From DATKWD01 sp035529695 (lineage in GTDB: Bacteria > Actinomycetota > Acidimicrobiia > Acidimicrobiales > Salinilacustritrichaceae): 43,270 nucleotides of DNA. The position numbers and the translations under genes are program-made. The notes under the pieces were generated by a model that was not told the DNA's origin, searched no databases, and worked only from the letters and a program-made list of their open reading frames with translations. This document shows, in pieces, positions 15,960-25,960 of the stretch. The DNA lies in assembly GCA_035529695.1 (NCBI GenBank), contig DATKWD010000102.1, forward strand, positions 1 through 43,270. Reading direction: 5' to 3'. Every line of letters begins with the position of its first letter. The first letter of the stretch is position 1.

Positions 15960-16369
15960 CCCTGTTCGTCGACACGTCGGCTCTGGTCAGGCGCTATGCA
16001 CACGACCGCGATCACGCGCTGGTCACCGAAGCGATGGACGGCGACCCCGACTGGTGCGCATCGGCCCTCAGCCGAACCGAGACGCAGCTCGTGCTGCAGC
16101 GCCTCGCGTCCACACCGGCGGGCATCACCGATCTGTGGCGAAGGCTGCGAGACGACTGGGAGGCGTTTCACGTCGTTCCGGTCGATGACCGCTGCCTGGC
16201 TCGCGCCACCGAGATCGGCGCAGCCTTCGGCATCAAGACCCTCGACGCCATCCATCTCGCGGCCGCCGACCGCCTGCCCGCCCCGATTCGCTACCTCAGC
16301 TTCGATCGACACCAGCTCCCGGCGGCGGTCGGGCTCGGCTTCGAGGTCGTCACCGCGACCGAGCCCTGA
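15956..16369 (+). CDS. VapC-like PIN-domain toxin
   Basis: A 137-residue PIN-domain ribonuclease toxin. The conserved acidic residues are all visible: Asp in LFVDTSALVRRY (residue 6), Glu in SALSRTETQLVLQ, Asp in IKTLDAIHLAAA and Asp in YLSFDRHQL. These coordinate Mg/Mn in PIN nucleases, and VapC relatives cut tRNA or rRNA. The GTG start at 15956 overlaps the antitoxin stop by four bases. The partner is Phd/YefM-like rather than a classical VapB ribbon-helix-helix protein, a common mix in actinobacteria. The RNA target is unknown. Confidence 0.9.
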   Translation: MTLFVDTSALVRRYAHDRDHALVTEAMDGDPDWCASALSRTETQLVLQRLASTPAGITDLWRRLRDDWEAFHVVPVDDRCLARATEIGAAFGIKTLDAIHLAAADRLPAPIRYLSFDRHQLPAAVGLGFEVVTATEP

Positions 16370-16409
16370 CGACGCCGCCCTCCAGGGTTCCGGCCTCTAG
16401 GGTTCTGGC

Positions 16410-17018
16410 ATGGGAACGCTGCACTACGAGGACCACCAGGCCGAGATCCACAAGGTCGTCGTCGGCCCGGTCGACAACAACGTGTTCGTGTTGCGGTGCA
16501 AGCAGACCGGTGACGCCGTGCTCCTCGACGCAGCCAACGAACACGACCTGCTCCTCGACCTGTGTCGGACGCTCGGTGTCAGAGAGGTGATCGAGACCCA
16601 CGGCCACTGGGATCACATCCAGGCCGTCCCGCAGCTTCGCGACGCCGGCTACTCGGTGCGGGTGACGAGCGAGGACGCGGCCATGCTCCCGTCGTACGAC
16701 GAGATCCTCGAGGACGACTCGGTGATCGAGGTCGGCCGCCTCCGCCTCCACACCATCCACACGCCCGGCCACACCCCCGGCTCGATGTGCTTCCGCATCG
16801 AGGACTCGCCGGTGCTGTTCTCGGGCGACACCCTGTTCCCGGGCGGCCCCGGCGCGACGGGCTACGAGGGCGGCGACTTCGACACGATCATCGCCTCGAT
16901 CGATCGCCGCTTGTTCACCCTCGACCCGACCACCCTGGTCCTGCCCGGCCACGGAGACGACACCACGATCGGATCCGAGCGCCCGGCCCTCGACCAGTGG
17001 GTCGCTCGAGGCTGGTGA
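16410..17018 (+). CDS. MBL-fold metallo-hydrolase, glyoxalase II-like
   Basis: A 202-residue metallo-beta-lactamase-fold hydrolase. The metal-binding motif is ETHGHWDHIQAV (H-x-H-x-D-H, about residues 63-68). Further ligands are the His of HTPGHTPGSMCF, the Asp of LFSGDTLFPGG and the His of LPGHGDDTTIG. The pattern and small size match glyoxalase II-like or persulfide-dioxygenase-like hydrolases; the exact substrate is not clear. AGGG lies seven bases before the ATG. Its stop overlaps the next gene's GTG start as GTGA, so the two are translationally coupled. Confidence 0.9.
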   Translation: MGTLHYEDHQAEIHKVVVGPVDNNVFVLRCKQTGDAVLLDAANEHDLLLDLCRTLGVREVIETHGHWDHIQAVPQLRDAGYSVRVTSEDAAMLPSYDEILEDDSVIEVGRLRLHTIHTPGHTPGSMCFRIEDSPVLFSGDTLFPGGPGATGYEGGDFDTIIASIDRRLFTLDPTTLVLPGHGDDTTIGSERPALDQWVARGW

Positions 17019-17413
17019 CCGATCGACCGCTCCGCTACGACGAGCGCCCCACCGACGAGACACCGGTTCACACCGCCGACCTTCCCGCGACACCGACCCG
17101 CGACCGCAACATCGCGGCGACGGCGTGGATCGAGGCACCCGACGCGCTCCTCCACCTCGGCGCCGACCTCGCTGACCAACCGGTCGCGCACTTCAAGCGG
17201 CGGATCGGCGGCTGGCTGCTGTGGCGCGCGGGTCCGGCCACGAAGGCCGACGCCCATTACTTCGCCTGCGATTCAGGCGATCCCGAGCGGCACCTCGTGT
17301 TCTCGCTCGGGCCCGACGGCACGGGCCAGGGCATCGGGCCGTCGGGCACGCATCACGACCGGTTCCGCGACTGGAAGATCGACCTGAAGTCGCACCCACC
17401 TGCCCCCGAATAA
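17015..17413 (+). CDS. Hypothetical protein coupled to the MBL hydrolase
   Basis: I do not recognise this 132-residue protein. It begins at GTG 17015, overlapping the MBL gene stop by four bases. The N-terminal 35 residues are polar and probably disordered. The rest looks like a compact alpha/beta domain with KRRIGGWLLWRAGPATKADA, then HYFACDSGDPERHLVFSLGP, and a short end DRFRDWKIDLKSH. There is one cysteine and no signal peptide or membrane helix. The coupling suggests a role linked to the hydrolase, but that is inference. Its stop codon lies directly before the putative suf operator. Confidence 0.8.
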   Translation: MTDRPLRYDERPTDETPVHTADLPATPTRDRNIAATAWIEAPDALLHLGADLADQPVAHFKRRIGGWLLWRAGPATKADAHYFACDSGDPERHLVFSLGPDGTGQGIGPSGTHHDRFRDWKIDLKSHPPAPE

Positions 17414-17414
17414 A

Positions 17415-17430
17415 CACTATCGCCGTAGTG
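17415..17430. promoter_or_regulatory. Inverted repeat upstream of sufC1 (putative Fe-S-responsive operator)
   Basis: CACTA (17415-17419) and TAGTG (17426-17430) form a 5-bp inverted repeat around six bases. A probable -10 hexamer TACACT (17452-17457) lies about eight bases before the GTG start of sufC, which would make a leaderless mRNA. The repeat then touches the expected -35. The core ACTATCGCCGTAG matches 12 of 13 bases with the element before sufB. Confidence 0.5.
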
Positions 17431-17464
17431 CTAATCCGGGCATGCCTCGCCTACACTCGACACC

Positions 17465-19443
<1,979 letters not shown>

Positions 19444-19479
19444 TCCTCCTGCCCGCAACCGCCTCCTAGGATCACCCCG

Positions 19480-19950
19480 ATGCCCGGCCTCGAAGACCTC
19501 TACCGCGAGATCATCCTCGACCACTACCGCAACCCGCGGAACCGCGGCGAGCTCGCCGTTCCGCCGGCACATCGCGTCGAGGGATTCAATCCGCTGTGCG
19601 GCGACGAGATCGTCGTGTACGTCACCGTGAGCGACGGGGTGGTCGACGACATCGCCATCGGCGGCCAAGGCTGTTCGATCAGTCAGTCCTCCGCGTCGAT
19701 GATGTCCTCGGCCGTCAAGGGCCGCTCGATCGACGAGGTCGCCGGACTCACCCGCGCCTTCAAGGCCATGATGTCGATCCATGAATCCCAACTCGACGGC
19801 CACCAGTCCACCGACGACGAGCCGATCGACTCGGCCGAGCTCGGTGATCTCGAGGCGTTGCGGGGCGTCGTGAAGTTCCCGGTGCGGATCAAGTGCGCCA
19901 CGCTCTCCTGGAACACGCTCGCCGAAGCCATCGCGGAAGCAACGGACTGA
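19480..19950 (+). CDS. sufU: SufU zinc-dependent sulfurtransferase
   Basis: A 156-residue SufU, the IscU-like protein that takes persulfide sulfur from SufS in Gram-positive and actinobacterial SUF systems. The four zinc or sulfur ligands are present: Cys and Asp in NPLCGDEIVVYV, Cys in GGQGCSISQSSASMM, and Cys in RIKCATLSWNTL. The region between the second and third cysteine has the insertion that separates SufU from IscU (DGHQSTDDEPIDSAELGDL). AGGA lies eight bases before the ATG. It sits 36 bases after sufS and is the third gene of the operon. Confidence 0.96.
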   Translation: MPGLEDLYREIILDHYRNPRNRGELAVPPAHRVEGFNPLCGDEIVVYVTVSDGVVDDIAIGGQGCSISQSSASMMSSAVKGRSIDEVAGLTRAFKAMMSIHESQLDGHQSTDDEPIDSAELGDLEALRGVVKFPVRIKCATLSWNTLAEAIAEATD

Positions 19951-20012
19951 ACGCAGAGGCGGCTGCGAACCTCTACGGTGCTCTGAGTTCGCAATCCCCA
20001 GAGGAGACAACG

Positions 20013-20567
20013 ATGAAGTTGATGGTCATCTCGGCGATGGCTCGCGAGAGCTCGAGCTGTTACATCCTCGCCCGGCAGATCGAGGAGATCTGCAAGAACC
20101 ACGGAGTCGAGGTCGACTTCTGCACACCGGCCGATCCGAAGCTGCCGATCAACGACGGCGACATCGACTGGGCCGATCCGACGATCCTGGCGTGGCAGGA
20201 ACGGATCGCCACCATCCACGCACACATCTGGGTGTCTCCCGAGTACCACTCGGCCATGACGGGTGGACTCAAGAACATGTTCGACTACCTCACCAAGGCG
20301 CCGATGCGTGACGACGTCGTGGGCCTCGCCGCCCTCGCCGGAGGCGGCATGGCCGCCCTCAACACCCTCAACGGGATGACCACCGTCGCCCGCTCGCTCG
20401 GTGCCTGGGTGGCACCTCAGCTCACCGCACTCAACAGCGACGACGTCAAGGAAGGGCTCGACGAGCGATCGCTCAGTCGCGTCGAGAACATGTGCGTCAC
20501 CGTCATCGATGCCGCTCGTCGTCTGGCCGTCGAAGCGCCCGACGGCGACGACATCCCGATCAGCTGA
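20013..20567 (+). CDS. NADPH-dependent FMN reductase family protein
   Basis: A flavodoxin-like reductase of 184 residues. It starts at ATG 20013 behind GAGGAGA, which is well spaced; the frame runs further up into sufU and those residues are rejected. Landmarks are the phosphate-binding N-terminus (VISAMARESSSCYILARQIE), the flavin-contacting WVSPEYHSAMTGGLKNMFDY and the later GLAALAGGGMAALNTLNGM. The SPEYHxxMxGGLKN segment is typical of NAD(P)H:FMN or azoreductase-like proteins. It follows sufU by 62 bases and may be read from the suf promoter. A role in supplying electrons for Fe-S assembly is possible but unproven. Confidence 0.88.
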   Translation: MKLMVISAMARESSSCYILARQIEEICKNHGVEVDFCTPADPKLPINDGDIDWADPTILAWQERIATIHAHIWVSPEYHSAMTGGLKNMFDYLTKAPMRDDVVGLAALAGGGMAALNTLNGMTTVARSLGAWVAPQLTALNSDDVKEGLDERSLSRVENMCVTVIDAARRLAVEAPDGDDIPIS

Positions 20568-20570
20568 ACA

Positions 20571-20861
20571 TCACCCCTCGCCCAGAGCGCGGTTGATCTT
20601 GGCGGCGAGCTCGAAGTCGAGTTCGCTCAGGCCGTCGACGTCGTGAGTCGTGAGGTCGATGACCACCCGTCGGTAGACGTTGGTCCACTCGGGGTGGTGG
20701 CCCATCGACTCGGCGAGCAGTGCGACCATCGACATGAACCCGAAGGCGTCGACGAACCCCTCGAACTCGAGCTCGCGGTGGAGCTTGCCCTGAGCGAGTC
20801 CCCACCCCGGCACATCGGCGAGCCTGAGCTCGGCTTCGTCATGCGGGATTCTCGTGGCCAC
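20571..20861 (-). CDS. 4a-hydroxytetrahydrobiopterin dehydratase (pterin carbinolamine dehydratase)
   Basis: A small enzyme of 96 residues in the PCD/DCoH family, which dehydrates 4a-hydroxytetrahydropterins formed by aromatic amino acid hydroxylases. The active-site signature is intact: ESMGHHPEWTNVYRRVVIDL followed by TTHDVDGLSELDFELAAKIN, with the paired histidines, the third histidine and the aspartate of the family. The GTG at 20861 is the best start (family length about 95-110); the open frame to 21041 overlaps the GGDEF gene. No hydroxylase is visible in the window, so it may serve molybdopterin or another pterin pathway. It converges on the FMN reductase gene with a three-base gap. 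Confidence 0.9.
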   Translation of the reverse strand: MATRIPHDEAELRLADVPGWGLAQGKLHRELEFEGFVDAFGFMSMVALLAESMGHHPEWTNVYRRVVIDLTTHDVDGLSELDFELAAKINRALGEG

Positions 20862-20874
20862 GACGCGAAGTCTG

Positions 20875-23025
20875 TCAGTTCGAGCTGAGCCGCGCCGTGC
20901 CCGGACGGGCGCGCTTCGCCTCGTACAGCGTCCTGTCGGCGCGATCGATGAAGTCCTCGGCCTCCTCGCCGTCGACCGGCAGTGCGATCCCGACCGACAG
21001 ACTGGCCCCGAACTCACCGAGCACACCGGCCGCGGCGCCACAGAGACGACCTCCGATGTCGGCCGCGGTGGCGTCGTCGAGGTCGGGAAGGATCAGGGCG
21101 AATTCGTCGCCACCCACTCTGAAGATCCTGTCGAGCGGGCGGAGCGTGTCGTCGAGTGCGGTCGCGAGATCAGCCAGGAGACGGTCGCCGGTTCGGTGGC
21201 CAAGGGTGTCGTTCACCGCCTTGAAGCCGTCGATGTCTGCCATCATCAGCGTCCAGCGGTGAGCACGTCGTCCACCGAAGCTCCCCATGGCTTCGGCGAA
21301 GGCACGCTGGTTCTGGAGGCCGGTCATCGGGTCACGCATCGCACGGTCGCGCAATTCGTTGACCAAGCTCGAGAGGTCGAGGCCGCGCGCCACCGCATCC
21401 GCGAGGAGCTCGAGCGCCTCGATCCGGTCGGTGTCGATGCGCAGGGTCGCGGCGTCGCCCACGATCAGCAGCCCCACCTCGCCTGCGAGCAACCGGATGG
21501 GGAGTGCCGCCGCCGTCGACATGCCGGCGACTCGGAGCGCACCAAGGCCGCCATGTGTCGTCATCGGTCGACCGGCCGCATCCGGCTCGGTGTACGCGCT
21601 GCTCACCCGGGCCACACGCGCGGCGATCTCACGTCCGCGGAGCGGGATGAGCTCGGCGACCCGGTCGGCCAGCGGCCCCTCGGCGGCCACGACCTCCATC
21701 GACTCACCCCGAGGCAGGACCAGAGCTGAGCTCGACATCCCGGCCACCTCGCACGCAACCCGGACCGCGACCTTCTGGATGTCGTCACGTTCGGAGAGCC
21801 CTGCCAGCTCCTTGGTGGCCCGAGCGAGCCGTGCCAGGGGGCGGTGATCGGCTTCACGGCCCAGCACCTCGAGGCGACCGCCGAGAAGACGGGCGCACCG
21901 ATGGATCCTCATCAGATCGTCGTTGGCGAAGGCCGCGTGGGACTCGACACTCAGACAACCAGCGACCTCGTGGTCGATGTACAACGGTTCGACCACGACT
22001 CCCGCCTCGGACATCGGATCGCCGAGACGGTCGGCGTCGTTGGTGTGAGGCGGCACCACCTGGCGGTTCCCGGTACGCATGCAACGAGACATGATGCTCG
22101 TGGTCGGTGGGATGCCGTCGAGCACCTCGTCGTAGCCCCGGTGTGCTTGGCAGCGCAGCAGGCCACCGCGCTCGAGATAGACGCTCGTCGCAAACGTGTC
22201 GTTCCACAGCATCGCGGCCACGACATCGCATGCTGCTCGGGTGTCGGAGGTCTGGCGCAGCTGGCGGCTCAGTCCGTACTCCGAGTCAGCCAGCGCGGTC
22301 CAGCTTCGGTCCTGGGGGTCGGCTTGCCACGTGGGAGCCGGGGTGCCGAAGTAGTACCCCTGGGCGTAGCTCACCCCTGCGTCGCGCAGCACCGCGAGCT
22401 CTTCGAGTCGCTCGACGTGCTCGGCAACGACGGCGAAACCGACGTCTTGTCCGAAGCCACAGATCGCCGACACCAGCGACTGGCGCGACCCGTCCTCGTC
22501 GATGCCACTCACAACAGCCCGGTCGAGCTTCACGAAGTCGGGGCGGACCCGCGCGAGCGCGAGCAGGCTCGTGGCGCTCGCATCATCGAGTGACAGCCGT
22601 ACTTCATGGGCGCGGAGGAAGCGGATGTCGATCTCGAGGTCGGTCCCCCGCGCATCCAGGAGCGCGGCCTCGTCGAGATCGACCACCAGATCGTCGGCGA
22701 GTCTCGATCTGACGTCGAGGAAACGGGGATCGTTCAGCGTGCTCGGTGACACGTTGACGAACAACGCCATGCCTGCGGGCGGCGGGCCGGCATCTGCGAT
22801 CGCATCGAGGCACAAGAGCTCGAACTCGGACCGCAGACCGAGACGGCTGGCAGCGTCGAGCCACGCCTCGGGGTGCCCGCCAGGGTCCGAGCCGACTCGG
22901 ATGAGCGCCTCATAGCCTGCGAGGCCACCTTCATCGAGTCGGTACACCGGCAGAAACACCGGGTGGACGAGCCGTCGGCTGAGCACCGCTTCGACGGGCA
23001 GCTCGACTTCTGTCGTCTCGGACAC
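20875..23025 (-). CDS. EAL-GAF-GAF-GGDEF signalling protein
   Basis: A soluble c-di-GMP protein of 716 residues without membrane helices. Residues 18-235 form an EAL domain with YEALIR, FVNVS, LSLDDASATS, FVKLD, AEHVE and QGYYFG. The ELTE glutamate is replaced (VDLDEA) and the DDFGTG loop is lost, so phosphodiesterase activity is doubtful and a sensor role is possible. Two GAF-like domains follow (about 250-395 and 410-545). The C-terminal GGDEF domain has an intact active site (VGGDEF, 638-642) and an RxxD inhibitory site five residues upstream (RPLD). The product is therefore probably a diguanylate cyclase controlled by GAF ligands. The EAL domain comes first, an unusual order. Confidence 0.92.
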   Translation of the reverse strand: MSETTEVELPVEAVLSRRLVHPVFLPVYRLDEGGLAGYEALIRVGSDPGGHPEAWLDAASRLGLRSEFELLCLDAIADAGPPPAGMALFVNVSPSTLNDPRFLDVRSRLADDLVVDLDEAALLDARGTDLEIDIRFLRAHEVRLSLDDASATSLLALARVRPDFVKLDRAVVSGIDEDGSRQSLVSAICGFGQDVGFAVVAEHVERLEELAVLRDAGVSYAQGYYFGTPAPTWQADPQDRSWTALADSEYGLSRQLRQTSDTRAACDVVAAMLWNDTFATSVYLERGGLLRCQAHRGYDEVLDGIPPTTSIMSRCMRTGNRQVVPPHTNDADRLGDPMSEAGVVVEPLYIDHEVAGCLSVESHAAFANDDLMRIHRCARLLGGRLEVLGREADHRPLARLARATKELAGLSERDDIQKVAVRVACEVAGMSSSALVLPRGESMEVVAAEGPLADRVAELIPLRGREIAARVARVSSAYTEPDAAGRPMTTHGGLGALRVAGMSTAAALPIRLLAGEVGLLIVGDAATLRIDTDRIEALELLADAVARGLDLSSLVNELRDRAMRDPMTGLQNQRAFAEAMGSFGGRRAHRWTLMMADIDGFKAVNDTLGHRTGDRLLADLATALDDTLRPLDRIFRVGGDEFALILPDLDDATAADIGGRLCGAAAGVLGEFGASLSVGIALPVDGEEAEDFIDRADRTLYEAKRARPGTARLSSN

Positions 23026-23109
23026 GGCGATGGTCCCTCTCGGCTCGGCGCGACCTACTTCCTGAACGGGTCGAGCCCGAACTCGGCGGCCGAGCCGATG
23101 GTAACGGCT

Positions 23110-23916
23110 TCAGGCGAACGGATCGGCGAATGGGTCGGCGTCGGGATCGGGCTGCGAGCGTCTGAGACCGGGGAGCCCGACGGGTTGCGCCGGGATGAAT
23201 GCCGCGTAGCCCGACGCCTCGAGCTCGTCGGCGAGCTCGGGGCCGCCACTCATCTCGATGACGCCCTTGACGAGCACGTGGACCTGATCGGGCTGGAGCT
23301 CTTCGAGAAGGCGCTTGTAATGCGTGATGGCGAGGACGCCGAGGCCCTGCTCGTTGGTCGCGTCCTCGACCCGTCGCGACACCGCGACGAGCGCATCGAC
23401 GTCGAGCCCCGAATCGATTTCGTCGAGGATGGCGATCTTGGGCTCGAGCACCCCGAGCTGGAGGGTTTCGTTGCGCTTCTTCTCGCCGCCGGAGAGATCG
23501 ACGTTCATGGGCCGTTCGAGGAACTTCTCGTCGAATCCGATCCGCTCCGCCTCGACGACCATCCGTTGGGCGACCTCGGACTGCGAACGGCCACTCGCGG
23601 TGTAGGCAGCTTCGAGCACCGCAGCGACCGACACCCCTGGCACCTCGATGGGGTACTGCATTGCGAGGAACATCCCCGCGGTGGCCCGCTCGAAGGTCGA
23701 CATCCCGACCAGTTCCTGGCCGTCGAGCTTGATCGAGCCGCCGGTGACCTCGTAGTTCGGGTGGCCCATCAGGACATGGGAGAGCGTCGACTTCCCGGAC
23801 CCGTTGGGCCCCATGACGGCATGGACCTCGCCGCTCCGCACGGTCAGGTCGATCCCGCGGAGGATCTCGGCGCCGTCGACCGATGCCCGAAGGTCTCGGA
23901 TCTCGAGCACGCTCAT
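23110..23916 (-). CDS. sufC: Fe-S cluster assembly ATPase SufC (copy 2)
   Basis: The SufC that belongs to the SufBD complex, 268 residues. It has Walker A MGPNGSGKSTLSH, the Q-loop LAMQYPIEVPGVSV, the signature DLSGGEKKRNE, Walker B IAILDEIDSGLDVDAL and the switch AITHYKRLL. It diverges from the other SufC through most of the Q-loop-to-signature helical region. It has an extra Asp/Pro-rich C-terminal tail of about 20 residues (RRSQPDPDADPFADPFA) that SufC proteins usually lack. The start overlaps the ferredoxin stop as ATGA, and it is the last gene of the sufB operon. Confidence 0.96.
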   Translation of the reverse strand: MSVLEIRDLRASVDGAEILRGIDLTVRSGEVHAVMGPNGSGKSTLSHVLMGHPNYEVTGGSIKLDGQELVGMSTFERATAGMFLAMQYPIEVPGVSVAAVLEAAYTASGRSQSEVAQRMVVEAERIGFDEKFLERPMNVDLSGGEKKRNETLQLGVLEPKIAILDEIDSGLDVDALVAVSRRVEDATNEQGLGVLAITHYKRLLEELQPDQVHVLVKGVIEMSGGPELADELEASGYAAFIPAQPVGLPGLRRSQPDPDADPFADPFA

Positions 23917-24239
23917 GTCGGGTCGGCCTCGGGCGCGCGGGTGACTCGCACGTCGCCGTCGGCGACGGACACGTCGTAGACCGGCGTCGCCCTGGTGGCG
24001 GGCAGTGAGACCGGCACGCCATCGATCAACGAGAACGCACTGCCGTGCTTCCAGCACTCGAGGGTGCGGGCCTCGCAATCGACCTCACCTTCGGACAACG
24101 ACACGTCGGCATGCGTGCACTGGTCGCCGATCGCGAAGACCTCGTCACCGCAACGGACGACCGCGACCTCGACCCCATCGACGTCGACCCGCAACGCTTC
24201 TCCGTCGTTCAGTTCGTCCAACCGGCACACGGTGGCCAT
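23913..24239 (-). CDS. Rieske-type [2Fe-2S] ferredoxin of the suf operon
   Basis: A 108-residue Rieske protein. Cluster ligands are visible as CTHADVSLSEG (C-x-H) and LECWKHGSAF (C-x2-H), with the proline-containing end VSLPATRATPVYDV. It looks like the non-heme ferredoxin subunit found between sufD and sufC in many actinobacterial and firmicute SUF operons, where an electron-donating or cluster-carrying role is suspected. There is no membrane anchor. It begins one base after the sufD stop and ends overlapping sufC, so translation of all three is tightly coupled. Confidence 0.93.
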   Translation of the reverse strand: MATVCRLDELNDGEALRVDVDGVEVAVVRCGDEVFAIGDQCTHADVSLSEGEVDCEARTLECWKHGSAFSLIDGVPVSLPATRATPVYDVSVADGDVRVTRAPEADPT

Positions 24240-24240
24240 C

Positions 24241-25506
24241 TCAGCGTTCCCTCTGGTCGAGCTTGTCGTCGATGTCGGCCCGAAGTGGGGCCTCGAGGGC
24301 CGGCACCGGGAGTTTGGCGAGGACGGCTTCGAAGAACCCCGCGACGATGAGCCGTTCGGCCACCTCGGGCGGAACGCCGCGCGACTCGAGGTAGAACCGC
24401 TGCTCCTCGTCGACCGGGCCCACGGCGGATGCATGCGCGCACTTGACCTCGTTGTTGTAGATCTCGAGGTTGGGGACCGACTCGGCCCACGCCTCGTCGG
24501 ACAGCTTCACGTTCCGGTTGGTCTGGACCGCGTCGGTGCCACGAGCCTCGTGTTCGACGCGGATCGTGCCGGTGTAGACCGACCGACTCGTCCCGGCACC
24601 CACTCCGACATAGAGGAGGTTCGACGTGGTGTCAGGGGCGACGTGCTGCTGGAAGGTCCGAAAGTCGAGCGTCTGGTCGCCGTCGGCGAAGTAGGCCGCG
24701 AGGAGATCGCCCGATGCGCCGCGCCCGTCGAGACGGCACTCGGTGCGCAATCGGGCATAGGCACCGCCGAAGGCCGCGACGACCGAGCGCAACTGCCCGG
24801 CTTGGGCGACCCGTGACACCTGCTGCCCGATCTGCCAGGTGGTGCGGGCATGTTCCTGGACCTCGACGTAGCCGAGGCGGGCACTCGGTCCGACGACGAG
24901 GTCGACGTGGGGCACCACCAACTGACCGACCGGCGCCGAGGTCCGCAGATCTGCCACACGGACTTCGCTGTTCTCGCCGGCGCGCACGATGACGCGGGTG
25001 TACACCGCGGCATCGGGAGCCGAAGCGCCGCTGGCGATCACGACCGGGGCCTCGACGACCACGCCGGCCGGGATGTCGATCAACAGGGGCTCGGGCGCCA
25101 AGGCAGCGCTCAGCTCGGCGAACAGATCCGATGCGCCGGCGGTCACCGTTGCCAGGAGTTCGGACTCGTCGGTGTCGGCGACGCGCACGACTCGGACTCC
25201 CTTGGCCTCGAGGAGTGGATCGACCTCGACCGAGGTGATGCGCCCGTTGTCCAACACGACGGTCGCGGCACGATCGCCGATGCTGTCGACCAGCTCGCCC
25301 GGGAGGGCGGCTGCACCACCCGTGGCCGTCGACGGCGCACGGGATTCGAGGTCGAGGTCCCTGATCGGGCTGTAGCGCCAGGCCTCTTCCTCCGACGACG
25401 GCACGCCGAGCTCGACACCTCGCCGAGCGGCTGCGACCCTGAGGTCGCGGAGCCAGGCTGGGCCTGGCAGATCGCCGGCGATCTCGACGTACGGGAGGAG
25501 GTTCAC
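24241..25506 (-). CDS. sufD: Fe-S cluster assembly protein SufD
   Basis: SufD, 421 residues, the partner of SufB in the SufBC2D scaffold. The N-terminus carries EEEAWRYSPIRDLDLES (family EWK-Y-like motif), the middle is the right-handed beta-helix core (IVRAGENSEVRVADLRTSA, VGPSARLGYVEVQEHARTTW), and the C-terminus has QTNRNVKLSDEAWAESVPNL and KCAHASAVGPVDEEQRFYL. The AHASAVGPVDEEQ block contains the conserved His implicated in cluster assembly on SufD. The start is best at GTG 25506, where family similarity begins; in-frame sequence further up overlaps the preceding gene. Confidence 0.95.
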   Translation of the reverse strand: MNLLPYVEIAGDLPGPAWLRDLRVAAARRGVELGVPSSEEEAWRYSPIRDLDLESRAPSTATGGAAALPGELVDSIGDRAATVVLDNGRITSVEVDPLLEAKGVRVVRVADTDESELLATVTAGASDLFAELSAALAPEPLLIDIPAGVVVEAPVVIASGASAPDAAVYTRVIVRAGENSEVRVADLRTSAPVGQLVVPHVDLVVGPSARLGYVEVQEHARTTWQIGQQVSRVAQAGQLRSVVAAFGGAYARLRTECRLDGRGASGDLLAAYFADGDQTLDFRTFQQHVAPDTTSNLLYVGVGAGTSRSVYTGTIRVEHEARGTDAVQTNRNVKLSDEAWAESVPNLEIYNNEVKCAHASAVGPVDEEQRFYLESRGVPPEVAERLIVAGFFEAVLAKLPVPALEAPLRADIDDKLDQRER

Positions 25507-25550
25507 GGAACCCGTGATGCTATCGGCGCCTGCCCGGGATCGGCGAAGGA

Positions 25551-25913
25551 TCAGTCCTTGCGGCGACGCTTGAACATGCGCTTCCACCGAGGCAGACCGG
25601 CACGGGCACGCTCGGCGGCCACATCGGCGAGGACCGAAGGTCCGGCTGCGTTGATGATGTCCTCGGCCTCGTCGAGGAGCCGGGCGACCGAGTCGTCGCC
25701 ATCAGAGAGGCTCGCCGGCTCGTCGGGCGTCTCGGGCGTGACCAGCGAACCGTGGCTCCAGTTCACATCGACCATGCGCCGGGTGTACTTCGGACACTCC
25801 GCCGGGCACCGCCACGGTGCCTCGGGGGCGAGGTCGAGATCGCACTTCCGCACGGTGTCGCCGTTGGGGTAGGTCCGACTCTCGAAGTACTTGCAGTCCT
25901 GCCGCATCGGCAT
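25551..25913 (-). CDS. Four-cysteine protein of unknown function in the suf operon
   Basis: A 120-residue protein between sufB and sufD on the same strand. The N-terminal half holds four cysteines spaced C-x16-C-x11-C-x3-C (Cys7, 24, 36 and 40: QDCKYFESRTYPNG, RKCDLDLAPEAPW, RCPAECPKYTRRM), a likely zinc or Fe-S site. The middle is acidic (TPETPDEPASLSDGDDSVARLLDEAEDI), and the last residues are strongly basic (PRWKRMFKRRRKD). I do not recognise the family. The start is ATG 25913 or 25907. It lies 47 bases after sufB and 44 before sufD, so it belongs to the operon; a role in cluster assembly or sensing is inference. Confidence 0.82.
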   Translation of the reverse strand: MPMRQDCKYFESRTYPNGDTVRKCDLDLAPEAPWRCPAECPKYTRRMVDVNWSHGSLVTPETPDEPASLSDGDDSVARLLDEAEDIINAAGPSVLADVAAERARAGLPRWKRMFKRRRKD

Positions 25914-25960
25914 GAGCCTGATTGTGTCACGCGCCGAGCGCTGACCGGCGTCAGTCGGGC

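Noticed and set aside
14510..16369. A 619-codon plus-strand frame across the acyl-CoA dehydrogenase and toxin-antitoxin genes
   Set aside because: The first two thirds are antisense to the dehydrogenase and resemble no protein. Only the last part is real, as the toxin gene in its own shorter frame.
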